DNA from: Omnitrophica WOR_2 bacterium RIFCSPLOWO2_12_FULL_51_8
GTDB taxonomy: Bacteria; Omnitrophota; Gorgyraeia; Gygaellales; Profunditerraquicolaceae
Assembly (NCBI GenBank): GCA_001805895.1
Contig: MHHD01000021.1
Span: 1-23,126, forward strand
Length of the DNA stretch: 23,126 bases
Direction of reading: 5' to 3'
Below the pieces are notes generated by a model, which made no database searches, had not been told where the DNA came from, and saw nothing but the letters and a program-made list of their open reading frames with translations. Within the stretch, counting starts at the first letter, position 1. Each line of letters begins with the position of its first letter. Positions 7,327 through 14,000 of the stretch are shown piece after piece. The position numbers and the translations under genes were made by a program.

Positions 7327-8160
7327 ATGGAGAATAACGAGTCTAAAAAATATAATTTTTTCCTCCGGGGAGGCCAAAAGGCGGTTCTGCTTATTCACGG
7401 TATTACCGGCACGCCTTCCGAGATGCGCTATTTCGGCGCCAGCCTCAATAAGGCAGGTTACACTGTCTTCTGCAATACCCTGCCTAAGCATTGTTCCAGT
7501 CTCAATGAGCTCAAGCGGGTCACCTGGCAGGAGATAGCCGAATGCTGCATCGCGGACTTCCGGAAATTAAAACAAGAATACCCCAGGGTATTTGTCGCGG
7601 GGATCTCCATGGGCGCTCTTATGGGGATGCATCTGGCCTATCTATTCGCCGGCGAGGTATCCGGCATCATCGCCCTGGCCCCGACCTTATTCTACGACGG
7701 CTGGGCCCTGCCTAAAACCAAGGCCCTGATGAAGCTGGTCTGGCATATCCCGTTAATTCGCAATAAGATAAATATCCGGGAGGGATGGCCCTACGGGTTG
7801 AAAGATGAGGAGAGCCGCGAGAATATCGAAAGGTTTTATAAAAACGCCAAGGTCGGGATAGATAGCAAGAAGACCATACTTTTCGGCAGCCCGTTTTTTC
7901 CCATGGCCTGCCTGTATCAGCACCACCTCTTCATTAAGGTGGTGAAAAAAGAGCTGGCCCAGATAAAAGCCCCGATCTTGATTTTGCATTCCAGCGCGGA
8001 TGACATGGTGAGCATCCGCAACGGAAAATATATCTACGCGCATATCGGCTCTCCCGATAAAACGTTGATCCCGCTTTACGAAAGCTACCATATGATTACC
8101 ATCGATAAAGACAAGGACCTGGTGGCGCAAGAGGCGCGTAATTTTATGGACCGGCTATAA
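7327..8160 (+). CDS. Alpha/beta hydrolase (carboxylesterase / lysophospholipase-like)
   Basis: A 277-residue single-domain alpha/beta hydrolase. The oxyanion-hole region is LLIHGITGTPSEM (about 21-33), the nucleophile elbow is GISMG with Ser94, the acid is Asp225 in SSADDMVS, and the base is His255 in ESYHMIT. Spacing and lid sequence (about 115-185) resemble the Est30 carboxylesterase / monoacylglycerol lipase group. It would hydrolyse an ester or thioester of an acyl chain in the cytoplasm, as there is no signal peptide. It stands alone between two copies of a palindromic repeat, with no close operon partner. The start at 7327 has only a weak ribosome-binding site; the next in-frame Met is at residue 33, inside the oxyanion loop, so 7327 is kept. 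Confidence 0.85.
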   Translation: MENNESKKYNFFLRGGQKAVLLIHGITGTPSEMRYFGASLNKAGYTVFCNTLPKHCSSLNELKRVTWQEIAECCIADFRKLKQEYPRVFVAGISMGALMGMHLAYLFAGEVSGIIALAPTLFYDGWALPKTKALMKLVWHIPLIRNKINIREGWPYGLKDEESRENIERFYKNAKVGIDSKKTILFGSPFFPMACLYQHHLFIKVVKKELAQIKAPILILHSSADDMVSIRNGKYIYAHIGSPDKTLIPLYESYHMITIDKDKDLVAQEARNFMDRL

Positions 8161-8189
8161 TCTTGTCTAAAAATACAACTTATATATTG

Positions 8190-8279
8190 CGCAGATGGGC
8201 ACAGATGAGAAGAAACAGATGAGCACAGATAAGTCAAATCTGTGATCATCTTGCATCTTTTCATCTGTGATAATCTGCG
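8190..8279. repeat. Palindromic cacagat repeat, copy B
   Basis: A 90-bp second copy, same orientation and same inner layout as the copy at 7196-7291: left half of cagatg/cacagat words, short spacer, right half aatctgtgatcatcttgcat onward. The copies flank the hydrolase gene at 36 nt (upstream) and 30 nt (downstream) from its ends. Confidence 0.8.
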
Positions 8280-8306
8280 ATTATATTATTTGGTTAAGAG
8301 GGTATT

Positions 8307-9818
8307 ATGACGGAATACGACTGTATAGTAATCGGCGCGGGCGCCGGGGGATTGTCCGCCGCCTTGCAATTATCCCGGCAGGGCAAAAGGGCGTTGGTCC
8401 TGGAGAGGCAGGCTGTGCCTGGAGGGTTTGCCACTACTTTTAAAAGAAAGGGTTTTACCTTTGAGGCGGCGATGCATTGCGTGGACGGCCTGGGCCCGGG
8501 AGGCGAGATCAGGGAATTTCTGGAAAAGGACGGCGTCTTCGCGCAGGTTGAGGCGATCGAGCTGGAAAATTTCGCGCGCGTGATCTATCCGAACTTTGAA
8601 CTGCTAATAGATTTTAATCAAGTCCATCTGCAGGGGTCGTTGAAAGATAAATTCCCCCGTGGAAGGACTGAGATCGAACGGATTTTTAGCGCGATGGATA
8701 AGTTTTTCCGGCAGTTTGACCGCTTCGCGGAGTCAAATTTACCGGGTTGGCTGAACATGCTGCAGTTGTTTATCTTTTGCCCCGCCGTAATCAAGATGTC
8801 CCTTTTGACCGCGCAGGGTTTCCTGGATAGATACATTCAGGAGGAAAAACTAAAAGGCGTCCTTGGGGAGATGTGGGGTTTTTTGGGCCTGCCGCCCAGC
8901 CGGGTGAGCGCGCTTTACTTCCTGCTGATCCTGCAAGGGTATTATTACCAGAATACCGCTTATATTAAGGGCGTATTCCAGAAACTTTTTACGGCAATGA
9001 CTGCCCGAATCAGGGAAAATGGCTCAGAGGTAAGGTTTAATACCGGAGTCATGGCCATTACTACCCGCTCTGGGAAGCGCGTCAAGTCAGTGGTATTGGA
9101 AAACGGAGAAGAAATCACTGCCAAAGCAATAATCTCCAATGCCAACGCCATCAGTACCTTAACCGGTCTGGTGGATGACCCTGCTGTGAGAGAAGATTAC
9201 CGCCGGAAATTATCCTCTCTGGAGAAATCCCCTTCGGCTTTACAGGTATACCTTGGATTAAGCTGTCCGGCAAAAAGCCTGGGGATGAACCAGCACACCC
9301 TTTCCATCAAGACTTCTTATGACCATGAGGAAAGCTTCAATTTTTGCCTTACTCAGGATTATGCGCGCTGCCCGCTGGAGATAGTTGACCATGCGCAGAT
9401 TGACCCCGGCCTTGCCCCGGCAGGCAAAGGCACGCTTCTGATTATGGTGCTGGATGCTTATGCCAACTGGAAAAATTTGCATCCCGACGCCTACGCGCGA
9501 AAGAAACAGGAGGCAGCGGAGAAATTAATCCGCCGGGCGGAAGATTATTTGCCTGGGTTGTCGCGGAATATCGAATGTATGGAAGTAGCCACGCCGAGGA
9601 CCTTTGAACGTTATACCCTCTCCCCGGAAGGCGCGATCTACGGCTTTGCCCAGACCGTCGAGCAATCCGGGATCAGGAGGCTGCCTCAGGAGACCCCTGT
9701 TTCCGGTTTATTTTTAGCCGGGGCCTGGACCCGGCCGGGGCACGGGGTGCATGCCTGTTTTATTTCCGGGATGGAGGCGGCGGGCCTGGTTTCGGGCTGG
9801 CTGAGGAAAAGGGGGTAA
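8307..9818 (+). CDS. FAD-dependent oxidoreductase of the phytoene desaturase / CrtISO / RetSat family
   Basis: A 503-residue enzyme with an N-terminal dinucleotide-binding motif (VIGAGAGGLSAAL, glycines 10, 12, 15) ending in a ribose-binding Glu (LVLERQAVPGG, residues 31-40). The C-terminal CrtI-type flavin-binding block is GLFLAGAWTRPGHGVHACFISGMEAAG, recognisable from LFLAGAWTRPGHGV. Length fits carotenoid isomerases and saturases (about 490-520). Members desaturate, isomerise or saturate long polyene or lipid chains at the membrane surface. No phytoene synthase or other carotenoid gene is present, and it is near KS/ACP genes, so action on a KS-derived chain is plausible. It is 6 nt ahead of the HD-GYP gene in one operon, with an agaggg ribosome-binding site. 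Confidence 0.88.
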   Translation: MTEYDCIVIGAGAGGLSAALQLSRQGKRALVLERQAVPGGFATTFKRKGFTFEAAMHCVDGLGPGGEIREFLEKDGVFAQVEAIELENFARVIYPNFELLIDFNQVHLQGSLKDKFPRGRTEIERIFSAMDKFFRQFDRFAESNLPGWLNMLQLFIFCPAVIKMSLLTAQGFLDRYIQEEKLKGVLGEMWGFLGLPPSRVSALYFLLILQGYYYQNTAYIKGVFQKLFTAMTARIRENGSEVRFNTGVMAITTRSGKRVKSVVLENGEEITAKAIISNANAISTLTGLVDDPAVREDYRRKLSSLEKSPSALQVYLGLSCPAKSLGMNQHTLSIKTSYDHEESFNFCLTQDYARCPLEIVDHAQIDPGLAPAGKGTLLIMVLDAYANWKNLHPDAYARKKQEAAEKLIRRAEDYLPGLSRNIECMEVATPRTFERYTLSPEGAIYGFAQTVEQSGIRRLPQETPVSGLFLAGAWTRPGHGVHACFISGMEAAGLVSGWLRKRG

Positions 9819-9824
9819 ATAGAG

Positions 9825-10670
9825 ATGGAGGCCCCAAAACAAGACGGGCGCAAGAGGTCTTATCGCAGTGTCAGCCATAATTTTAAAATCGCAGTCGTCC
9901 TCTTGCTTTTTATCCTTACTGCCATACGGCTGGCGCTGGTTTATCACTACCCCTCCGCGGAAATCATCCCGGATAAGATATTCCTGATTGCGGTTTTGGC
10001 GGTCATCCTCTACCTCTGGCTTCAGGAGCTCTCTGATTTTCACAAGTTAATCAACATTAACCAGGACCTGGAAGCGGCGCACGAGCAGCTTAAGCAGGCC
10101 GAAATTGACACTATCGCCTCGTTGATTAACGCCGAAGAGGCCAAAGACGTCTATACCCGCGGCCATTCGGAAAGGGTGACCAAGGTCGCCTTAGCCATTG
10201 CCCGCCAGATGAACCTGCCCGAGGAAGACAGGCAGGTGATTACCCGGGCAGGCATCCTGCACGATATCGGTAAGATCGGCATCAGCGACGAGGTCCTGCA
10301 TAAGCAGGAAAAGTTGAATGACGAAGACTGGCGGATTATTAAAAGTCACCCGGAAAACGGCATTAATATACTTAAATCCCTCAAATTCCTCGCTGAGGAA
10401 AGGGAGATTATCCTCGGCCATCATGAACGTTTTGACGGCAAAGGTTATCCGCGGGGGCTGAAAAGCGAAGAGATTCCTCTGGAGGCGGCGATTCTGGCAG
10501 TAGCCGATGCCTTTGATGCGATGAATTCCCGCCGTTCTTACCGCGGAGCGCTGGATGAAGAAGCAATCGTCAACGAGTTGATTAACGGCCGCGGCAGCCA
10601 GCATGCCCCGGAGGCCACCGACGCCTTATTGCAACTGCTGAAAAATAACCCGCGGCTCTGGGAGAGGTGA
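9825..10670 (+). CDS. Membrane-anchored HD-GYP domain protein (probable c-di-GMP phosphodiesterase)
   Basis: 281 residues. Two N-terminal transmembrane helices (about 21-40 and 50-67) are followed by a short coiled-coil (about 70-95) and an HD-GYP domain: GHSERVT (113-119), the HD pair His146-Asp147 in ILHDIGKIGI, a second His in KSHPENG, HHERFDGKGYP (199-209) with the GYP motif, and ADAFDAM (228-233). All metal-binding positions that I can recognise are present, so it should hydrolyse c-di-GMP (or a related cyclic dinucleotide) at the inner membrane. It has no recognisable sensor or receiver domain beyond the short membrane part. It sits between a CrtI-like enzyme and an exported DUF3108-like protein in a tight operon, which is an odd place for a signalling enzyme. 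Confidence 0.88.
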   Translation: MEAPKQDGRKRSYRSVSHNFKIAVVLLLFILTAIRLALVYHYPSAEIIPDKIFLIAVLAVILYLWLQELSDFHKLININQDLEAAHEQLKQAEIDTIASLINAEEAKDVYTRGHSERVTKVALAIARQMNLPEEDRQVITRAGILHDIGKIGISDEVLHKQEKLNDEDWRIIKSHPENGINILKSLKFLAEEREIILGHHERFDGKGYPRGLKSEEIPLEAAILAVADAFDAMNSRRSYRGALDEEAIVNELINGRGSQHAPEATDALLQLLKNNPRLWER

Positions 10671-10686
10671 AAGCGCTATTTTCCAT

Positions 10687-11358
10687 ATGTTGAAAAAAGG
10701 CTTCGTGGTGCTGATGCTGAGTTTCTTTCCGTTAGCCTATGCGGCGGATCTTAAGGAAAACTGCCGGGAGAAGATTATTTACGAGATTATGCCGGCGGGC
10801 CGGGCAGAGTTTTTGGACTTCGGCGCCGTGGAATCTGGCGGCCGGACGCTCGCCCTGGTCACCTTTCGCACCGAGGTGCTGGGATTTGACGATCTGGAAA
10901 AGATTTACTACGATCACCGCACTGATCTGCCCCTGCGCGTGGAGCGCGATATCTCCTGGTTCGGGAAAGAGAACCTGGTCGAGGAGTACTTCCCCGAACG
11001 CTCGCTCCTGATCACCCGTAAATTTAAAGGCGGCAAAAAGGTCAAGGAGTATGTCTTTCAGGAGGACGGCCCGATCCATAACGCTATCCTCCTGCCGTTT
11101 TCCCTGCGCAAGGCGCCTGATCTAGCGCCAGGATGGACGATGGATATCCGGCTGCCGGATAAATTCAAGGTAACCTTGGTTTCTCTTGAAGAAGTGGAGG
11201 TCCCGGCGGGGAAATTCCTGGCCTATCACTTTACCAGCGCGCCGCCTAAATTCGAGATCTGGATCGCTAATGATGGGCCGCGCGCGCCGGTAAAAATTAA
11301 AGGCCTTGGTGGCTTAGGTTATACTATGGTGATGCGGGAGAGGATATGCAGGGAATAA
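10687..11358 (+). CDS. Exported DUF3108-like protein
   Basis: A 223-residue protein with a clear signal peptide (MLKKGFVVLMLSFFPLAYAAD, cleavage after AYA near 19-20), then a beta-rich domain. The order of strands, with the central YDHRTDLPLRVERDI and a later VPAGKFLAYHF ... FEIWIANDGPRAPVKIKG, matches DUF3108, a periplasmic family of unknown function with a lipocalin or LolA-like appearance (DxxxxLP then W.. .P VK). It follows the HD-GYP gene by 16 nt and its stop codon is inside a terminator hairpin, making it the last gene of the operon. Confidence 0.72.
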   Translation: MLKKGFVVLMLSFFPLAYAADLKENCREKIIYEIMPAGRAEFLDFGAVESGGRTLALVTFRTEVLGFDDLEKIYYDHRTDLPLRVERDISWFGKENLVEEYFPERSLLITRKFKGGKKVKEYVFQEDGPIHNAILLPFSLRKAPDLAPGWTMDIRLPDKFKVTLVSLEEVEVPAGKFLAYHFTSAPPKFEIWIANDGPRAPVKIKGLGGLGYTMVMRERICRE

Positions 11359-11384
11359 AAGCTTATTCCCTGCATCTGTTTTTT
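11346..11384 (+). terminator. Strong intrinsic terminator overlapping the DUF3108 stop codon
   Basis: A 13-bp perfect stem (11346-11358 with 11363-11375), loop aagc, then ctgtttttt. The stop codon TAA at 11356-11358 is part of the left arm. The T-run is on the + strand side only, so it ends the 8307-11358 operon before the convergent gene. Confidence 0.88.
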
Positions 11385-11853
11385 ACCAGCTGAAGATCAC
11401 GATGCGGAAGCCCTTTTTCTGGGGGTTATTTACCTTATATTCCGGCTCTACCATCGCTTCCTCATACGGCGGCACCCCAGCAGTCAAGATGTCTATCAGG
11501 CCTGCCGAGCCGCGCGCAAAGGCCGAGGCCAGGCCGCTGCCCAGCCCGAAGCTGAGGCCGGAGAGGATATTGTTTTCTTTAGTCTCGTCAGCCACTCCCC
11601 CCGGGATGTCTAACCAAGCAGTTGTTAGGTTAATCACTCCCAGGCCCATTTTATTCGCCGGCGAGTCGTTGTAGAAGCCATTGTCAGGCGCCGGGGCGTT
11701 GATGCCCTGCAGGTAAAGCGCCTCTTTTTTGAGCTCGTGAGTTTTTACCTGAATCGGCTCCAGGGTTACCGTGGGGGTAAGACTTGCCTGAGCGTAGAGG
11801 TCAAAAGGAATAGCCAGGAGCAGCGCGTAGATGAAAACTAATAGTTTTTTCAT
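11383..11853 (-). CDS. Exosortase system-associated protein, TIGR04073 family
   Basis: 156 residues from the ATG at 11853, which has a perfect gggaggaaaa ribosome-binding site; the in-frame ATG at 11898 lies inside a terminator hairpin and is rejected. A signal peptide (MKKLLVFIYALLLAIPFDLYAQ) precedes a mature part with NKMGLGVINLTTAWLDIPGG, a glycine-rich region (LSFGLGSGLASAFARGSAG) and LTAGVPPYEEAMVEPEY. The arrangement R/K-x-G-x-G-x-x-N-x-x-x-x-W-x-x-I-P, a small-residue helix and a final P-x-Y matches TIGR04073, known mostly from PVC-group and other bacteria with exosortase systems. Function is unknown. It is expressed from its own promoter through a structured leader with an attenuator-like terminator. 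Confidence 0.82.
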   Translation of the reverse strand: MKKLLVFIYALLLAIPFDLYAQASLTPTVTLEPIQVKTHELKKEALYLQGINAPAPDNGFYNDSPANKMGLGVINLTTAWLDIPGGVADETKENNILSGLSFGLGSGLASAFARGSAGLIDILTAGVPPYEEAMVEPEYKVNNPQKKGFRIVIFSW

Positions 11854-11881
11854 TTTTCCTCCCGTTTTTTTGCGGCTGCCC

Positions 11882-11917
11882 AGAATAAAAAACCCCAAAG
11901 GGTAATTTTGGGGTTTT
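11882..11917 (-). terminator. Intrinsic terminator inside the leader of the TIGR04073 gene
   Basis: On the minus strand an 11-bp stem (11917-11907 with 11899-11889) around a 7-nt loop, followed by TTTTTTATT. It lies about 30 nt upstream of the ATG at 11853 and well downstream of the promoter, so it can only act on the leader of this gene. Such placement is typical of riboswitch or attenuator expression platforms. Confidence 0.75.
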
Positions 11918-11919
11918 CA

Positions 11920-12096
11920 TACGCATTGGCAGCCCCTCTTTCCTACGAATAGGATAGGTTGCTTTGCGCCCTAAGGTTACCCTTCCCGATACCCCGGCTT
12001 TACGTCGGCGTATCGGGATCCCGCCCCATTTTATGGGGATACGGGATAGTTTACCTTTTTCAATGTTGAAACGTTAAATTGTCAAATTTCAACTTA
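11920..12096 (-). ncRNA. Structured 5' leader, candidate riboswitch (class not assigned)
   Basis: Read on the minus strand, from the predicted start near 12096: two perfect hairpins (12047-12042 with 12023-12018, extended by a CCCC/GGGG pair; and 12018-12010 with 11992-11984), then GGTAACC (11981-11975), GGGCGCAAAGC (11971-11961), a UUCG-capped hairpin (11953-11942) and GGCTGCC (11934-11928). GGTAACC and GGCTGCC can pair (6 of 7, one wobble) to close a junction around the GCGCAAAGC core. The core recalls the GACGCAAAGC strand of c-di-GMP-I (GEMM) riboswitches, but the usual GAAA loop and CCUAA receptor are not seen in place. GGCTGCC can instead pair perfectly with GGCAGCC downstream of the terminator (11880-11874), a possible switch. 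Identity as an RNA element is likely; its ligand is open. Confidence 0.5.
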
Positions 12097-12102
12097 CAAA
12101 TA

Positions 12103-12132
12103 AGTATAACATATTTTCGCAGGGATTGTCAA
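12103..12132 (-). promoter_or_regulatory. Sigma-70 promoter of the TIGR04073 gene leader
   Basis: On the minus strand TTGACA (12132-12127), 18-nt spacer, TATACT (12108-12103). Both hexamers are near consensus. Transcription would start close to 12096, giving a 243-nt leader. It is arranged back-to-back with the plus-strand promoter at 12156-12183. Confidence 0.75.
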
Positions 12133-12155
12133 GGCAGCGGCAAAAAAAGTTTCCT

Positions 12156-12183
12156 TTGACTAATTAAAATTAGATAATATAAT
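12156..12183 (+). promoter_or_regulatory. Sigma-70 promoter of the KS-thioesterase operon
   Basis: TTGACT (12156-12161), 16-nt spacer, TATAAT (12178-12183), 52 nt before the ATG at 12236. Only 23 nt separate its -35 box from that of the divergent promoter. Confidence 0.72.
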
Positions 12184-12235
12184 ATTTTGTCAATTGAGCA
12201 ACCAGAGGTCTCAACCAAATCGAGGGAGATGAGTT

Positions 12236-13480
12236 ATGTCCGCGCGCCGCGTGGTGATTACTGGTTTAGGAGTGATCGCGCCCAATGGTATAGGTAAGGA
12301 GGAATTCTGGCAGGCCAATATCGCAGGTAAATCCGGCGTGGAGAATATTTCTGTCTTTGATACTACCCAGTTAGAATCCAAGATTTACGCCCCGGTCAAG
12401 GACTTTAGCCACCTGGATTATATCCCGCAGGAGGATTACCGGAAGTTAGACCGGTTTGTGCACTTGGGCCTGGCTTCGGCAAAGACCGCCATCGTCGATA
12501 GTAAATTGGATTTAGGCAAGGAGGATTGTGAGAGGATCGGGGTGATTATCGGCTCAGGCCTGGGCGGCGCGCTTTTCCACGAAGAGCAGATTTTGGCCGG
12601 GATACAAAAGGGCTTAGGCAAAATTAACCCCCGCGCTGTGCCGCGCATCAGCCCCAATGCCGTGGCCAGCCACATCGCCATTCACTACGGCCTGTTAGGG
12701 TCTAACATCGTCATCTCCAATGCCTGCGCCTCCGGCACCTATGCCGTCGGAGAGGCCCTCAGGCATATCCAGAGCAGCGATATGGATGTGTGTTTTGCCG
12801 GCGGCACCGAGGCGCCGCTGTCGCGCTTTACCTTTAGCGCCTATGACGCCCTGAAGGTCCTTTCGAAAAGGAATGACGCACCGGAAGAGGCCTCCCGGCC
12901 CTTTGACGGAGAAAGAGACGGTTTTGTCCTGGCTGAAGGCGCGGCGATATTAATCCTCGAAGAGCTCAACCGCGCTTTAAAACGGGGGGCGCATATTTAC
13001 GCCGAGATTGTCGGCTATGGCTCAAATTCCGGGGCCTACCATATTGTCATACCTGAGCCAGACGGTAAAGATGCGGCCAAGACTATGCAGCGGGCGCTCA
13101 AAGACGCCGGCCTGAGGCCTCAGGATATCGATTATATCAATGCCCACGGCACCGCCACTACCTTAAACGATAAGGCAGAGACCAGGGCGATCAAAACGGT
13201 CTTCGGGGATTATGCTCACAAGGTGCCGGTATCTTCCACGAAATCCATGATCGGGCACAGTATAGGCGGCGCAGGGGCGATCGAAGCAGCGGTCTGCGCC
13301 CTGACAATAGAAAACAATCTGATTCCGCCGACCATCAATTATAAATATAAGGACCCGGACTGCGACCTGGACTATGTGCCGAATCAGGCCCGGGCGGCCA
13401 AGGTGGAGATCGCGCTCTCTAATTCTTTCGGCTTCGGCAATTGCAACGCCACCCTGATTTTTAAGCGCTATGCAGGTTAA
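12236..13480 (+). CDS. fabF: Beta-ketoacyl-ACP synthase II (FabF type)
   Basis: A 414-residue KAS II-type enzyme with an intact triad: Cys164 in SNACASG, His304 in NAHGTAT, His341 in KSMIGHSIGG. It starts RRVVITGLGVIAPNGIG, has the conserved FDGERDGFVLAEGAA block (223-237) and ends SFGFGNCNATLIFKR. It differs from the KS at 4519: YHIVIPEPDG replaces the HMTAP substrate-loop sequence, which suggests a different acyl preference. Start is supported by gggagatgag. It overlaps the following thioesterase by 11 nt, so elongation and release are coupled. A housekeeping FabF would normally sit with fabD/fabG/acpP, which are absent; specialised function is likely but not proven. Confidence 0.9.
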   Translation: MSARRVVITGLGVIAPNGIGKEEFWQANIAGKSGVENISVFDTTQLESKIYAPVKDFSHLDYIPQEDYRKLDRFVHLGLASAKTAIVDSKLDLGKEDCERIGVIIGSGLGGALFHEEQILAGIQKGLGKINPRAVPRISPNAVASHIAIHYGLLGSNIVISNACASGTYAVGEALRHIQSSDMDVCFAGGTEAPLSRFTFSAYDALKVLSKRNDAPEEASRPFDGERDGFVLAEGAAILILEELNRALKRGAHIYAEIVGYGSNSGAYHIVIPEPDGKDAAKTMQRALKDAGLRPQDIDYINAHGTATTLNDKAETRAIKTVFGDYAHKVPVSSTKSMIGHSIGGAGAIEAAVCALTIENNLIPPTINYKYKDPDCDLDYVPNQARAAKVEIALSNSFGFGNCNATLIFKRYAG

Positions 13481-13847
13481 GATCTATTACCATCATACAG
13501 ATGCCGGCGGGATAGTTTATTACGCCAATTACTTGAAGTTTCTGGAAGAGGCGCGCACCGAATTCCTGGCCGAGAGGCGGGTTTCGGTCAAGGAGCTTGC
13601 CGGCAGCGGCACGCTCTTTGTGGTCGCCCGGCAGGAAATTGATTACAAGGCCCCGGCATTTTACGGCGACGTACTTGAGGCAGGCGCCCGGATCGCTAAG
13701 TGCACCGGCGTGCGCATTGAATTTGAGCATGAAATAAGAAACCAGCATCGCCAGCTCGTGGCTAAGGCCAGGACTACCCTGGTTTGCGTGGATAAAAATC
13801 TTAACCCCAAAACTATTCCTGAAGAAATTCGAAGAGTTGTTGGGTAA
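13470..13847 (+). CDS. YbgC/FadM-family acyl-CoA (or acyl-ACP) thioesterase
   Basis: A 125-residue hot-dog-fold protein. The catalytic signature YYHHTDAGGIVYYANYLKF is visible at 6-24, with the catalytic Asp11 in HTDAGG and the following YYANY; FLEEARTEFL continues the long hot-dog helix. Members of the 4-hydroxybenzoyl-CoA thioesterase group hydrolyse acyl-thioesters. The start lies 11 nt inside the upstream ketosynthase gene (gctATGCAGG overlap), so the two are translationally coupled. In Proteobacteria ybgC sits with tol-pal; here it sits with a KS instead, pointing to product release from the KS/ACP line. Confidence 0.9.
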   Translation: MQVKIYYHHTDAGGIVYYANYLKFLEEARTEFLAERRVSVKELAGSGTLFVVARQEIDYKAPAFYGDVLEAGARIAKCTGVRIEFEHEIRNQHRQLVAKARTTLVCVDKNLNPKTIPEEIRRVVG

Positions 13848-13849
13848 GG

Positions 13850-13945
13850 GTAAAGAAGCCGGTATAGTAGTTAGGTAATGTAGTTGGGCTTTAAAATACA
13901 AACTACCTAACCCAACAACCAAACCGGCATCCCAACCCTAACCTT
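13850..13945. repeat. Imperfect intergenic palindrome between thioesterase and pyrophosphatase genes
   Basis: A left part with gttgggtaagggtaaagaag, ccggt and agttaggtaatgtagtt is mirrored by a right part aactacctaacccaacaacc, accgg and cccaaccctaacctt. Arms of about 45 nt with several mismatches and a short AT-rich loop near 13893-13905. The sequence is unrelated to the other palindromes in the window. Confidence 0.55.
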
Positions 13946-14000
13946 AATCCAGGTACTTGTGATATGGATACAATTGTTAGCGTAAAAGGAGGGTTTCAAA

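Noticed and set aside
7196..8279. CRISPR array made of the cacagat repeats
   Set aside because: Only two copies separated by a full gene, each copy internally palindromic, and no short regularly spaced spacers or cas genes.
8307..9818. Carotenoid biosynthesis cluster
   Set aside because: The enzyme is CrtI-like, but no phytoene synthase, GGPP synthase or cyclase lies in the window.
11854..11898. A 15-residue N-terminal extension of the TIGR04073 protein from the ATG at 11898
   Set aside because: That ATG lies inside the terminator hairpin and has no ribosome-binding site; the ATG at 11853 has gggaggaaaa and begins a standard signal peptide.
11941..12060. Firm assignment of the leader as a c-di-GMP-I (GEMM) riboswitch
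   Set aside because: The GCGCAAAGC strand is suggestive, but the GAAA tetraloop stem and CCUAA-type receptor are not found at the expected places, so only a class-unassigned candidate is reported.
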